From assembly GCA_016713565.1 (NCBI GenBank), contig JADJOX010000008.1, forward strand, positions 558,001 to 622,000: a DNA stretch of 64,000 nt, written 5' to 3'. Origin of the DNA: Ignavibacteriota bacterium. GTDB lineage: Bacteria > Bacteroidota > Ignavibacteria > Ignavibacteriales > Melioribacteraceae. The notes below the pieces were generated by a model. It worked only from the letters and a program-made list of their open reading frames with translations, searched no databases and was not told the origin of the DNA. Numbering within the stretch: position 1 is the first letter of the stretch; each line of letters opens with the position of its first letter. Shown one piece after another: positions 54,665 to 63,895 of the stretch. The position numbers and the translations under genes are program-made.

Positions 54665-55891
54665 ATGTTTAGAACCGTAATAATATTTTTTTTGCTGGTA
54701 TTAAATTTAAAATCACAAATTTCATTCCCCATAACAACTGGAAGTCTGGTTTTCCATAGATACAGCGCTTGGGAGAATTGGGACGGTAAACTTTTTTTAT
54801 ATGAGTTTTCGACAAAAAAACTTACTGAATTGAGTAAGCAATGGACGGAAATTGAACATACGTGCAACGCGCATTTTTCTCCGGATGGAACGAAAATAGT
54901 TTTTATGGCAGTTCCCAAGAACAAAAGATCATCTAACAGTTGGAATATTTATTTATACGATTTTACCAATCCTGAAGTAGTAATAAACCTTACTCCAAAC
55001 AGCGTTTTAGATCAAGATCCGAAATTTTTTAAAGACGGGATTAATATTTGTTACAAAAGCGACGGTGATTTAAGGATACTAAATACACAAACTTTAACAA
55101 GTAAAAAAGTTACAAACGATGGATGGTCCGTTGAAGAATCAATGCCGTATCCAACTGCGGACGGCAAGAAAATAATTTATTCTTCGGGAGAAGGGGACGA
55201 TACGCATATTTATTCTGTGAATATTGACGGAAGCGATAAAAAAGTAATTGAAAATACAAATGGCGTTCATAGTTATTATCCAATGGTTAAAGATGATTCA
55301 ACGTATATTTTTACCAGAGGATTTTCTGCCTCGAATAATGCTGATGAACTTTATCTGGCAGATTATAACGGAACATCATATTCACTAGGTTTTAATTCAG
55401 AAACTGCTGATGATTCTGATTCATTTCCGGTTGATTCTCAATATGTTTTCTTTTCAAGCAATCGTTTAGGCACAAAAGGCGGATGGGATTTATTTTTAGG
55501 TAATTCAAAAACAGGTTCATCATGGACGCTTTCAATTTTTGGAGTGAATTCAAATCTGCATGAACTTGGAGTTTGTTATTCTCCATTCAGCGTTGTTACT
55601 TCGATAGAACAATCGAAAATTAAGAAACCAGATATTATTTTAGATCAAAATTATCCTAATCCATTTAATTCTTCTTCAAGAGTAAACTTTTATATTCCGC
55701 AAAGCGGAAATGTTAAAATTGATATTATTAATTCGGTCGGTGAATTAGTAAAAGGCTATGAGTTCGGATATTTAAGTTCAGGCGAGCATACTTTCATATT
55801 GGAAAGTTCATTTCTAACCTCTGGGATATATTATTATCAATTTCACATAAATAACACAACAATAACAAAAAAATGCGTTATAGTAAAATAA
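54665..55891 (+). CDS. T9SS-exported TolB/WD40-like beta-propeller protein
   Basis: A 408-residue exported protein with signal MFRTVIIFFLLVLNLKSQ, then PD40/TolB-type blades (NAHFSPDGTKIVFMA, PYPTADGKKIIYSSGEGDDTHIYSVNIDGSDKKVI, YVFFSSNRLGTKGGWDLFLG) up to about residue 310, and a C-terminal sorting domain with DQNYPNPFNSSS. No catalytic residues are evident, so it is probably a binding or scaffold protein on the surface. It lies 45 bp after the GDPD gene and its end reads into the upstream part of the next gene. Confidence 0.82.
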   Translation: MFRTVIIFFLLVLNLKSQISFPITTGSLVFHRYSAWENWDGKLFLYEFSTKKLTELSKQWTEIEHTCNAHFSPDGTKIVFMAVPKNKRSSNSWNIYLYDFTNPEVVINLTPNSVLDQDPKFFKDGINICYKSDGDLRILNTQTLTSKKVTNDGWSVEESMPYPTADGKKIIYSSGEGDDTHIYSVNIDGSDKKVIENTNGVHSYYPMVKDDSTYIFTRGFSASNNADELYLADYNGTSYSLGFNSETADDSDSFPVDSQYVFFSSNRLGTKGGWDLFLGNSKTGSSWTLSIFGVNSNLHELGVCYSPFSVVTSIEQSKIKKPDIILDQNYPNPFNSSSRVNFYIPQSGNVKIDIINSVGELVKGYEFGYLSSGEHTFILESSFLTSGIYYYQFHINNTTITKKCVIVK

Positions 55892-55917
55892 ACGTAATGA
55901 ACAACTGGAGGCAATAT

Positions 55918-58431
55918 ATGAAAAATGCTTTTTTCTTAATTCTCATTCTGCTTTATCAAAGCGTTTCAGCACAGATGGTTGAAGATTTTGATGGTGGCTG
56001 GACAACTTGGTATGACGAATGGATGAATGACGGTAATTCGCTTACCAGAACTTATGTTACCGATAATAAAATTGAAGGGGACGCTTCACTTAAATTGGAG
56101 TGGGTTATGAAAGCCGAAGATTGGGGCGGAGGAATTAGTATTGCCCGGGCTTTGGGACCTGGCGAATTTATTGATATGTCAACTTATGATACTTTGCAGT
56201 TATCATATTATGTAGAGAAACCGGCTACAAACGGAAATTGTTATATTGCTTTAATTTTAAGAGATAATCCCGTTTCATCGACGTATGATGCCGATCAGGC
56301 AAATGTTGAACTTTGGCGACACCAAATCCATGGTGTATTGGAAGATAATACCCCCGGATGGCAAACATTGAATATCCCTTTGAAAACAGTCGGTAATCCG
56401 CTGGCGCCTACTTCAGAAGATTGGATGGCAGGTTTTAATATGCAGGGCAGCAGACATCACAATAATAAACTTGATTGGGATTTTATTAGAGGTTTTTATC
56501 TAGAAATAAATACCGACAGTGCTAATCATCAAGATGATGGAATAATTTATTTAGATAATATGAAATTGACCGGAAGCAGAGCAACACCTCTCGTTCTATA
56601 CAATGGTAAAGTTAATCCGAATAATGTTTCATTTTCCGTCGGCTGGACCGGCAATGCCGAAATTACCAACGAAGCAGATTTTGATAATGCAAATACAGGT
56701 TCAATTAAATGGACTTGCGGGCCTGATGCTGATGGCGCGGGTTGGGATGGAATTTGGTTTCAACTTGATAAACCACATAAATTAGGCGAATTAATGAATA
56801 CGGATACTTTCCAAATTGCCATAAAAGCACCTACAGGTTTTGGTGATCTTTGGCTGGCATTTGCTGATGATGATGCTGATGGTGATGATGGTCCGGACAG
56901 AATGTACCAAAGTGTTTATTTTTTGGAAGAAGCATCAATTGGCGGTTTTACCGGGGATTGGCAATTAATAAAAATTCCGCTTACAGCATTTGAAGGATTC
57001 GGTTCATGGGATTCAGATCATTTGCCAGGATCGGTTGATTCAAATCGTGTAATACAGTTTAGAGTTGAAGGAAATGGACAAAATGTTGAGGGTAAAGTTG
57101 TGTATTTTGATAATATTTGGACCGGCCAATATGAATTAGATATAATAGCTCCAGCCGCACCTCAAATTGAAGTTTTTTCGGGCGGAGATTATGTAAATAT
57201 TATAGCCTGGGAAGATGTTCCAGGAGAAAAACAAGAGATCTATAGAGTTTTTTCAAGTACTTCTCCATTATCTGATCTAACGGCTGAAGGCGTTGAAGTA
57301 GTTCAATTTGGCATTTCAGAAGGTGTTCAAGCTACCGAACACGCATTAAAATTTCCATTAGTTGATCAAGATGTTACAAATTATTATGCCGTTGTTTGCA
57401 TCGATAATTCAGGAAATCAAAGCGCTCCCGGTCTTTCAGGTGCTATCACTAACTTAGCAAAAGGTATTTCGGTCATTAGTCACATAGTTCCCATTAATTT
57501 TGCCGCTGACGGAAGTTTAGATGAATGGAACGGAATCAAGCCTTTTAAGTTAAATCCAACTGATGGTTCAGGACATATTGCTACAAATTATGTAATTGAT
57601 AATGAATCAGACTTGTCGGCTGATGTTTATTTAGCAGCCGATGCGGAAAATTTATTCGTAGCTTTTAACGTTACGGATGATTTAGTATCCGTAGATAGAA
57701 CAATTGGCGAATGGGAAAATGATATTCCGGATCTCTTCATAGGACTTTATAATCAGACCGGAGTTCCTCACGCTTCATATCAGCGTGATGATGAACCTGA
57801 TTATAGGTTAATGTTTGATAGATATAGATTGCTGTGCGGACGACCGTGGCTTGATTCTTTAATTCTTCCAGGTGAAAATTATTATTGGGATGAAAGAGTT
57901 TTTCCAAGCGGTTATGTTGTAGAGGCAAAAATTCCTTGGACTTTATTTACAACAATCGCTGGAGATCAGCTATTTACTCCGAAAGTTGGAATGAAAATTC
58001 CTCTTGATATTACTCTTAATGATGCTGATGCTACCGGATCAAGAGAAGGAATGCTTTCTTTATCTCCGCTTAATAACGATGATTCGTATGCAAATGTTTC
58101 TGCTTGGTCATATACTTGGTATGGAGATAAAAATGTTGTTGGAGTTGAAGATGGCAAAATGCTGACCGCAAAATTTAATTTAGAACAAAATTATCCCAAC
58201 CCGTTTAATCCGGTCACTCAGATTAACTATTCAATATCAAAACAAGGATTTGTTTCACTAAAAATATATAATATTTTAGGAAGTGAAGTTGAAAATTTAA
58301 TTAGTGAAAATCAAACTGCGGGTAATTATACAGTAACATTTGATGCAAGTAAACTGGCTTCGGGTGTTTATATGTATAAACTTGAAACAGAAAATTTTAT
58401 TAGTACAAAAAAAATGATCTTAATGAAATAA
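55918..58431 (+). CDS. T9SS-exported carbohydrate-binding multidomain protein (CBM9-like)
   Basis: An 837-residue exported protein. The ATG at 55918 has GGAGG 7-11 bases upstream and a clean signal peptide (MKNAFFLILILLYQSVSAQ). Two tandem galactose-binding-like domains (about 20-230 and 230-410) each end with a similar YLDNMKLTG/YFDNIWTG block; an FN3-like segment follows (about 415-510), then a CBM9/DOMON-like domain (about 525-740, opening DGSLDEWNGIKPF and containing IPDLFIGLY and VEAKIPWTLF), and a T9SS sorting domain with QNYPNPFNPVT. An Asp-rich loop (ADDDADGDDGPD) in domain 2 may bind calcium. No hydrolase domain is seen, so it probably anchors substrate at the surface. Confidence 0.82.
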   Translation: MKNAFFLILILLYQSVSAQMVEDFDGGWTTWYDEWMNDGNSLTRTYVTDNKIEGDASLKLEWVMKAEDWGGGISIARALGPGEFIDMSTYDTLQLSYYVEKPATNGNCYIALILRDNPVSSTYDADQANVELWRHQIHGVLEDNTPGWQTLNIPLKTVGNPLAPTSEDWMAGFNMQGSRHHNNKLDWDFIRGFYLEINTDSANHQDDGIIYLDNMKLTGSRATPLVLYNGKVNPNNVSFSVGWTGNAEITNEADFDNANTGSIKWTCGPDADGAGWDGIWFQLDKPHKLGELMNTDTFQIAIKAPTGFGDLWLAFADDDADGDDGPDRMYQSVYFLEEASIGGFTGDWQLIKIPLTAFEGFGSWDSDHLPGSVDSNRVIQFRVEGNGQNVEGKVVYFDNIWTGQYELDIIAPAAPQIEVFSGGDYVNIIAWEDVPGEKQEIYRVFSSTSPLSDLTAEGVEVVQFGISEGVQATEHALKFPLVDQDVTNYYAVVCIDNSGNQSAPGLSGAITNLAKGISVISHIVPINFAADGSLDEWNGIKPFKLNPTDGSGHIATNYVIDNESDLSADVYLAADAENLFVAFNVTDDLVSVDRTIGEWENDIPDLFIGLYNQTGVPHASYQRDDEPDYRLMFDRYRLLCGRPWLDSLILPGENYYWDERVFPSGYVVEAKIPWTLFTTIAGDQLFTPKVGMKIPLDITLNDADATGSREGMLSLSPLNNDDSYANVSAWSYTWYGDKNVVGVEDGKMLTAKFNLEQNYPNPFNPVTQINYSISKQGFVSLKIYNILGSEVENLISENQTAGNYTVTFDASKLASGVYMYKLETENFISTKKMILMK

Positions 58432-58439
58432 AAGTTACT

Positions 58440-58468
58440 AAGGGCGAATGAATAATTTGCCCTTTTTT
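58440..58468 (+). terminator. Hairpin terminator after the CBM9-like gene
   Basis: AAGGGC (58440-58445) pairs with GCCCTT (58459-58464) around a 13-base loop, and the right arm runs into six T. It is followed within 20 bases by the next start codon, so read-through may be partial. Confidence 0.7.
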
Positions 58469-58485
58469 ATTTATTTAGGCGGGAA

Positions 58486-60291
58486 ATGATGAAAGGAAAA
58501 ATTTCATTTATTTTATTTATTGTTTTAAGCGCTAAATTATTTTCACAGCATGAACCGATAAGAGTTGCCTGCGTTGGAAATAGCATTACTTGGGGCGGAC
58601 TCGGCGATAAATCATATCCTCAGCAATTGGGAAAATTATTGGGACCGCATTACGAAGTTAAAAATTTTGGAATTTCGGGAAGGGCATTGCTACGTAAAAG
58701 TGATTTTCCATATTGGAATGAATATACTTTTCAGGAAGCTAAAGATTATAATCCCCAAATAATAATTATTAAATTGGGAACGAATGATACTAAACCGCAG
58801 AATTGGAAATATGCCAATGAATTTTATAAAGACTACTTAGATTTTATTGCTGAGTTTAGAAAAAGTAATGTTAAACCTCAGATATTTATTTCTTATCCGT
58901 GTCCTGTATTTCATACTGAATGGGGTATTAGAGATTCAATAGTTAAAATAATAATACCAATAATTGACTCTGTTAGATTTGAGTCAAAAACTGATTTAAT
59001 TGATTTTAATACACCTCTGCTTGACAGCGCAAATTTATTCCCCGACGGCGTACATCCAAACGCAGACGGATATTTTATTATGGCAGAAATTGCTAAAGAT
59101 GCGATTTTAAATAGTCCAGCAGGAATAATTAGATTTTTTAAGTCGGATAAAATGAATTTTAACAAAGGTGAGCCGTGCAGACTTTTTTGGGAAACTACTA
59201 TAGGTTCTGAAGTGACTTTAAATGGAAGTGCTGTAAATGAAATCGATTCTATTATGGTAAACTTAAGTGAATCGAAAACATTTACATTAATAGCAAAAGG
59301 TGAAGATCGCGCTGATACCATAATGATAAATTTAGTATACGATCAGCCGGGGAAAATAAAATCATTTTATGTGAAACCAAGAATGTTAGAATTGGATGCG
59401 TCAGATTCCGCAAAAATATATTGGTCAACTGCTTCCGGTTCTTCAGTATTTCTTGATAATACCGCGGTTGAAGCGAATGGTAATAAAACTGTAGTACCAA
59501 AAATTACCTCAAAATTTATTCTTACCGCAGCGGGTGATACTTTAGATTACAAAGAAATAATGGTTCAAGTTCTTCCGGCTGAACAAATTAATAGATCGTT
59601 GGACAATAACATTAAATCGTCTTCCGCCGCAAAAAATTTTCCCGTAGAGTACGCAAACGATGGTGATACAACAACATTTTGGAAAAGTAAAAACGAAGCA
59701 ACTCCTTGGCTTTATGTAGATTTTAATAAAATTATAAATCTCAAAAAAGTGAAATTAACTTGGGGAAGAATATTTGCCGTTGGTTATCAGCTGCAGACAA
59801 TCAACGATAAAGGATTGGTAAGCACTATTTTTACACAATCAAATGGTGCCGGCGGAAATGAAGATATCGATAATTTAACAGGAAGTTCACGATATTTAAG
59901 ATTACTTTGTACACAGAAAAATCTGCCGGAAATGGGATATGAATTAAAAGAATTTGAAATATACGGTGAAAATAATATTTCATCTGTAAGTGAAAAATTG
60001 CCGTATAATTATTACCTTTATCAAAATTACCCGAATCCATTTAATCCTATTACCACAATAAATTATTCGATCAGTTCTATTGGTTGGGATAATGAAATTC
60101 CGGTAAAAATAATCGTCTTTGATATTCTAGGCAGAGAAATTGAAACATTGGTTAACGAAAAACAAAATCCTGGAAATTATTCAATAGAATTAAATATTAA
60201 TTCGAAAAGTTTTTATTCAAGCGGAATTTATTTTTACAGACTACAAACAAGTAATTTTATAGATGTAAAAAAAATGGTAGTTTTGAAATAG
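58486..60291 (+). CDS. T9SS-exported SGNH hydrolase with discoidin-like domain
   Basis: A 601-residue exported esterase. Signal peptide to about residue 20 (LFSQ). The SGNH domain (about 23-215) has CVGNSITWGG with the nucleophile Ser, the FGISGRALL Gly block, KLGTNDTKP and DGVHPNADGYFIM. It is followed by two Ig-like stretches (about 218-365), an F5/8 type C (discoidin) domain (about 370-495; FPVEYANDGDTTTFWKS and SRYLRLLC) and a sorting domain with QNYPNPFNPIT. It may deacetylate glycans, as sialate or xylan esterases do. Two adjacent ATGs exist; either gives the same signal. Sequence of the catalytic blocks is like that of the 27234 esterase but the architecture differs. Confidence 0.86.
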   Translation: MMKGKISFILFIVLSAKLFSQHEPIRVACVGNSITWGGLGDKSYPQQLGKLLGPHYEVKNFGISGRALLRKSDFPYWNEYTFQEAKDYNPQIIIIKLGTNDTKPQNWKYANEFYKDYLDFIAEFRKSNVKPQIFISYPCPVFHTEWGIRDSIVKIIIPIIDSVRFESKTDLIDFNTPLLDSANLFPDGVHPNADGYFIMAEIAKDAILNSPAGIIRFFKSDKMNFNKGEPCRLFWETTIGSEVTLNGSAVNEIDSIMVNLSESKTFTLIAKGEDRADTIMINLVYDQPGKIKSFYVKPRMLELDASDSAKIYWSTASGSSVFLDNTAVEANGNKTVVPKITSKFILTAAGDTLDYKEIMVQVLPAEQINRSLDNNIKSSSAAKNFPVEYANDGDTTTFWKSKNEATPWLYVDFNKIINLKKVKLTWGRIFAVGYQLQTINDKGLVSTIFTQSNGAGGNEDIDNLTGSSRYLRLLCTQKNLPEMGYELKEFEIYGENNISSVSEKLPYNYYLYQNYPNPFNPITTINYSISSIGWDNEIPVKIIVFDILGREIETLVNEKQNPGNYSIELNINSKSFYSSGIYFYRLQTSNFIDVKKMVVLK

Positions 60292-60348
60292 TTTTTAACA
60301 TTATATCTTATAATACTTTTAAAATTCTAATATATTCGGGAAAAAATT

Positions 60349-62226
60349 ATGGGTGCTTTAAACTGGATTGATATTCTTGTAATTATATCATTTTTCGTTA
60401 TTGTTTTTGGAATTGCAATTTATTATTCCAAAAAGGGCGGAAAAGATACAGGCGAATTTTTTCTTTCCGGAAGAAATATGCCGTGGTATATTGCGGGAAC
60501 CGCAATGGTTGCAACAACATTCGCTGCCGATACTCCTTTGGCGGTTACCGAACTTGTCGCTAAAAACGGAATTGCGGGAAACTGGCTTTGGTGGAATCTT
60601 GCTATTGGCGGAATGCTCACCGTTTTCTTTTTTGCAAAACTATGGCGAAGAGCAAATATTTTAACCGATGTTGAATTTGTAGAACTAAGATACTCCGGAA
60701 AATCCGCCGCTTGGCTAAGAGGATTTAGAGCAATTTATCTCGGCTTATTTATGAATGCGATTGTGATGGGCTGGGTAAATAAAGCAATGGAAAAAATATT
60801 TTCGGTTGTTATTCCTAATTTTGATCCATTTACACTTGTAGTAATTACGGCTTTAATAATTGCGGTTTATTCAACTGCATCGGGATTATTGGGAACAGCT
60901 AGAACCGATAGTTTCCAATTTGTTTTTGCTATGATTGGCTGCATAGTACTTGCCGTAATAATTGTCCAAGAACCTGAAATCGGTAGTCTTGAAAATTTAA
61001 AAAATAGTTTGCCCAAATCTACATTGGAATTTTTCCCCTCAATTGGCAGTATTGGATTAGGGGATGCGGCAAATGGAATTTTTGCAATTTCAGTCGGTGC
61101 TTTTTTTGCACACGTTGCGCTTCAATGGTGGAGCAGTTGGTATCCCGGCGCTGATCCCGGCGGCGGAGGTTATATTGCCCAAAGAATGATGTCTGCAAAA
61201 GATGAAAAAAACAGCGTACTTGCAACTCTTTGGTTTACAATTGCACATTACACGGTGCGTCCATGGCCTTGGATAATTGTTGCGTTAGCTTCTTTAGTTT
61301 TGCTGCCAAGAAGCACGGTTGATGATCTTAAAAAAGAAAATATGAGCTATTATCAAAGTGCCGAAAAAGTTCATTCAAAAGTAAATTTATCCGCTGAAGA
61401 AAAAGATGTTGTGAATAATGCCGAATTTAAAACGTATTATGAAAAATATGAAAACACTGTCGATCCGGGTTTACTGTATCCGAAATTAATGCTTAAATAT
61501 TTACCATCGGGGTTATTGGGAATGCTGATAGCCGTATTCTTAGCAGCGTATATGTCGACTATTGCTTCGCAATTAAACTGGGGAACTTCATATTTAATCA
61601 ATGATTTTTACAGAAGATTTATCAAACAAACTGCTGATGAAAAACATTATATAAAAGTTTCTAGATTTGGAATAATTTTAATGACGGTTTTTTCTCTTAT
61701 TGTTACTAAGTATTTTCTTTCTTCCATTTCCGGCGCATGGGAATTTATAATAAATGCAAGTGCGGGAATGGGTGCGGTGCTTATTTTACGCTGGTATTGG
61801 TGGAGAATAAACGCATGGTCAGAAATTTCAGCTATGCTGGCACCGTTGATAATTTATCCAATAGCAAAATATGGCTATGGTTTGGAATCGCCAATAACTC
61901 TTTACCCGATTGTTTTCGGAACAACAATTGTTTGGCTGATAGTTACTTATATAACAAAACCAGTGGACGAGAAAAAGTTAGTTGAATTTTATAAAAGAAC
62001 TTTCCCAGGCGGCATTGGGTGGAAAAATATCGCGTCAAAATTAAGTGATGTAAAAAGCGATATGAATTTTGGTAAGGCCTTTGTCAATTGGATTGCGGGC
62101 GTAGTTTTAATTTATTCATTTTTATTCGGACTCGGCAGTTTGCTGTTTGGGTTTTGGACAAACTTTTTAATTTATGGAGTTTTAGCATTAGTAAGCGCGG
62201 TTATTATATTCCGTAACTTAAAATAA
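60349..62226 (+). CDS. Sodium:solute symporter family transporter (SSS)
   Basis: A 625-residue membrane protein with more than a dozen hydrophobic segments and the SSS pattern: start LNWIDILVIISFFVIVFGIAIYYSKKGGKDTGEFFLSGRNMPWYIAGTAM, the sodium-site-rich TTFAADTPLAV, YSTASGLLGTARTDSFQF, and IASQLNWGTSYLINDFYRR. A hydrophilic insertion (about 320-375) sits in the middle. The sugar-type branch (SGLT-like) is suggested but not proven. It closes the rightward locus and is followed by a terminator. Together with the AmpG-like permease it gives two uptake routes, perhaps for monosaccharide and disaccharide. Confidence 0.88.
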   Translation: MGALNWIDILVIISFFVIVFGIAIYYSKKGGKDTGEFFLSGRNMPWYIAGTAMVATTFAADTPLAVTELVAKNGIAGNWLWWNLAIGGMLTVFFFAKLWRRANILTDVEFVELRYSGKSAAWLRGFRAIYLGLFMNAIVMGWVNKAMEKIFSVVIPNFDPFTLVVITALIIAVYSTASGLLGTARTDSFQFVFAMIGCIVLAVIIVQEPEIGSLENLKNSLPKSTLEFFPSIGSIGLGDAANGIFAISVGAFFAHVALQWWSSWYPGADPGGGGYIAQRMMSAKDEKNSVLATLWFTIAHYTVRPWPWIIVALASLVLLPRSTVDDLKKENMSYYQSAEKVHSKVNLSAEEKDVVNNAEFKTYYEKYENTVDPGLLYPKLMLKYLPSGLLGMLIAVFLAAYMSTIASQLNWGTSYLINDFYRRFIKQTADEKHYIKVSRFGIILMTVFSLIVTKYFLSSISGAWEFIINASAGMGAVLILRWYWWRINAWSEISAMLAPLIIYPIAKYGYGLESPITLYPIVFGTTIVWLIVTYITKPVDEKKLVEFYKRTFPGGIGWKNIASKLSDVKSDMNFGKAFVNWIAGVVLIYSFLFGLGSLLFGFWTNFLIYGVLALVSAVIIFRNLK

Positions 62227-62231
62227 ATTTT

Positions 62232-62280
62232 GGCAGTAAGCACTTTGAAACTAATTCAATTTGCTTATTGCCTTTTTATT
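62232..62280 (+). terminator. Hairpin terminator after the symporter gene
   Basis: GGCAGTAAGCA (62232-62242) pairs with TGCTTATTGCC (62262-62272), eleven pairs with one G-U, followed by TTTTTATT. It ends the rightward locus just before a convergent gene. Confidence 0.8.
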
Positions 62281-62284
62281 TTCG

Positions 62285-63151
62285 CTAATTTTTCTTCGGA
62301 TTAAGCAGCGGTTCGAAAATATATTGAAAGCCTCTTGTAAATCCTTCCGCTTTTGAACCAGCATGATAAGCATCATCCAGCATCCGGAATTTATACATAA
62401 AATTTTCATAATTTCTGCTTTTTAACACTTCATCAAATTTAACTATTGATTTTATAAAATTTGGTCTTTCGGGTAATTCCTTTTCAGCTCCCGTCATGAA
62501 TAGCGAAACGTTTAGCTCTTTATTCTTTTTGAAAAATTCATTTTCAAAATTAAACATCCAGTCATTGTTTAATTCCACAGCCGGACTAATTGCAATATAA
62601 GCGTTGAACAACTTAGGATTTGTAAACATAGTAAACAACGCGAAAACTCCTCCAGCAGAACTTCCTCCTAATGCTCGCCACGTTTTCTTAATTCTAAAAT
62701 TATTTTCCATATAAGGAATAAAATCTTTTTCTACAACATTTAAAAATTCGGAAGCGCCTCCGCCGACATTCGCTTCACCGAATGTTGAAGGCAGATAATC
62801 ATGCATTCTTAAACTGCCATAGTCAACATTACCTTTGTATGAAAAACTAACTATGAAAAATTCCGGAATTCTTTTATCATAATATAAGCCGCCGTAAATA
62901 CTGAATAACAGTGGAAAATCATAGAATCCATCCGTAAAATAAATTACAGGAAAGTATTTTGTTGTATCCTCATAATATGAATAAGGATAGTTTATAATCA
63001 ATTCATACTCAACATTATTGATTTTTGATTTCACTTCTCTTATTTCACCTATTTCAAAATTTCTGTACTTTGTTGTATCCTGTGGAAATAGAAATTGAGT
63101 TGAGGAAAAAAATAATAGCGCGGCAAGTTGAATTAGTTTTCTGAATTTCAT
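62285..63151 (-). CDS. Exported alpha/beta hydrolase (putative esterase, IroE/esterase-D-like)
   Basis: A 288-residue exported hydrolase with signal peptide MKFRKLIQLAALLFFSSTQFLFPQ. It has the putative-esterase fold: KYFPVIYFTDG, the nucleophile elbow GGSSAGGVFALF, ISPAVE, and a late His (DDAYHAGSKAEGF) that may complete the triad. Relatives act on siderophore esters, feruloyl esters or acyl groups of glycans; the substrate is open. It is 25 bp after the DUF190 gene on the same strand and convergent with the symporter. Confidence 0.82.
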   Translation of the reverse strand: MKFRKLIQLAALLFFSSTQFLFPQDTTKYRNFEIGEIREVKSKINNVEYELIINYPYSYYEDTTKYFPVIYFTDGFYDFPLLFSIYGGLYYDKRIPEFFIVSFSYKGNVDYGSLRMHDYLPSTFGEANVGGGASEFLNVVEKDFIPYMENNFRIKKTWRALGGSSAGGVFALFTMFTNPKLFNAYIAISPAVELNNDWMFNFENEFFKKNKELNVSLFMTGAEKELPERPNFIKSIVKFDEVLKSRNYENFMYKFRMLDDAYHAGSKAEGFTRGFQYIFEPLLNPKKN

Positions 63152-63176
63152 AGTTCGCTCATTTTATTTAATCAAA

Positions 63177-63521
63177 TTATTTAGAAGAAAAATGCCTTAT
63201 AATATTTGCTTGTTCAACAGTAATGAGTCCGCCCGAGTTTGATTTTTCTAAAATATCATCAATAATTGGAAGAAACTTTTGAATATTTTCTTCTGAATCT
63301 ACAATTTCAATTACCAGCGGTAAATCTTCAGAAAGTCTTAAAACCTTGCTTGTATGAATTTTGCTGTTTTTCCCAAATCCCATTATACCTTTGTAAACGG
63401 TGCTTCCCGCAAGGTTTGCTTGTTTTGCCGAAACAACAATTTTTTCATAAACGGGAATAGGACCAATTTTATCATTTTCCCCGATAAATATTCTTAATAA
63501 TTGTCCTTTTAAATAATTCAT
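63177..63521 (-). CDS. DUF190-family protein, CrcB partner
   Basis: A 114-residue soluble PII-like protein of the DUF190 family. It starts LKGQLLRIFIGENDKIGPIPVYEKIV and contains LAGSTVYKGIMGFG, the family hallmark, and LPLVIEIVDSEENI. DUF190 genes are often next to crcB, as here, 8 bp downstream of it. A regulatory role for the fluoride channel is assumed from this linkage; no biochemical function can be read off. Confidence 0.92.
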   Translation of the reverse strand: MNYLKGQLLRIFIGENDKIGPIPVYEKIVVSAKQANLAGSTVYKGIMGFGKNSKIHTSKVLRLSEDLPLVIEIVDSEENIQKFLPIIDDILEKSNSGGLITVEQANIIRHFSSK

Positions 63522-63529
63522 ATAAACCT

Positions 63530-63895
63530 TTATTTAGATATTATGTAAGCGAAATAAATTCCTAGAATTGTAACAGCTACACTCAAAAATATATTTAACG
63601 CGGCAAATAGATATTGGGAATTTCTTAAAAGATTAAATGTTTCAAACGAAAAAGTAGAAAATGTTGTAAACCCTCCGCAAAACCCTACAGTTAGCAGAAG
63701 CTTTAAACTATTGGATAAAAGTTCCTTATCATCTAAACCGAATATAAAAAATCCAATAAGAAGGCTTCCTAAAAAATTTACGATTAGAGTTCCGAATGGA
63801 AAATAAATTGGGAAATATTTTGAAACCAAATCTGATACTAAATATCTTAAACTTCCACCAATTCCGGCGCCAATAAATACAAAAAGAAATTTCAT
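63530..63895 (-). CDS. crcB: Fluoride channel CrcB (Fluc)
   Basis: A 121-residue fluoride-specific channel of the inner membrane with four hydrophobic helices, working as a dual-topology dimer. Visible are GAGIGGSLRYLVS, GTLIVNFLGSLLIGFF (conserved Asn) and GFCGGFTTFSTFSFE, which holds the TTFSTF motif of the pore. It is a complete single copy. No canonical fluoride riboswitch could be recognised in the 105 bases upstream. It starts the leftward crcB-DUF190-esterase run. Confidence 0.96.
   Translation of the reverse strand: MKFLFVFIGAGIGGSLRYLVSDLVSKYFPIYFPFGTLIVNFLGSLLIGFFIFGLDDKELLSNSLKLLLTVGFCGGFTTFSTFSFETFNLLRNSQYLFAALNIFLSVAVTILGIYFAYIISK

Noticed and set aside
54360..60291. Dispersed DNA repeat at the ends of the T9SS genes
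   Set aside because: Similarity is at protein level in the sorting domains (QNYPNPFN); the DNA differs, so these are homologous domains and not a repeat or mobile element.
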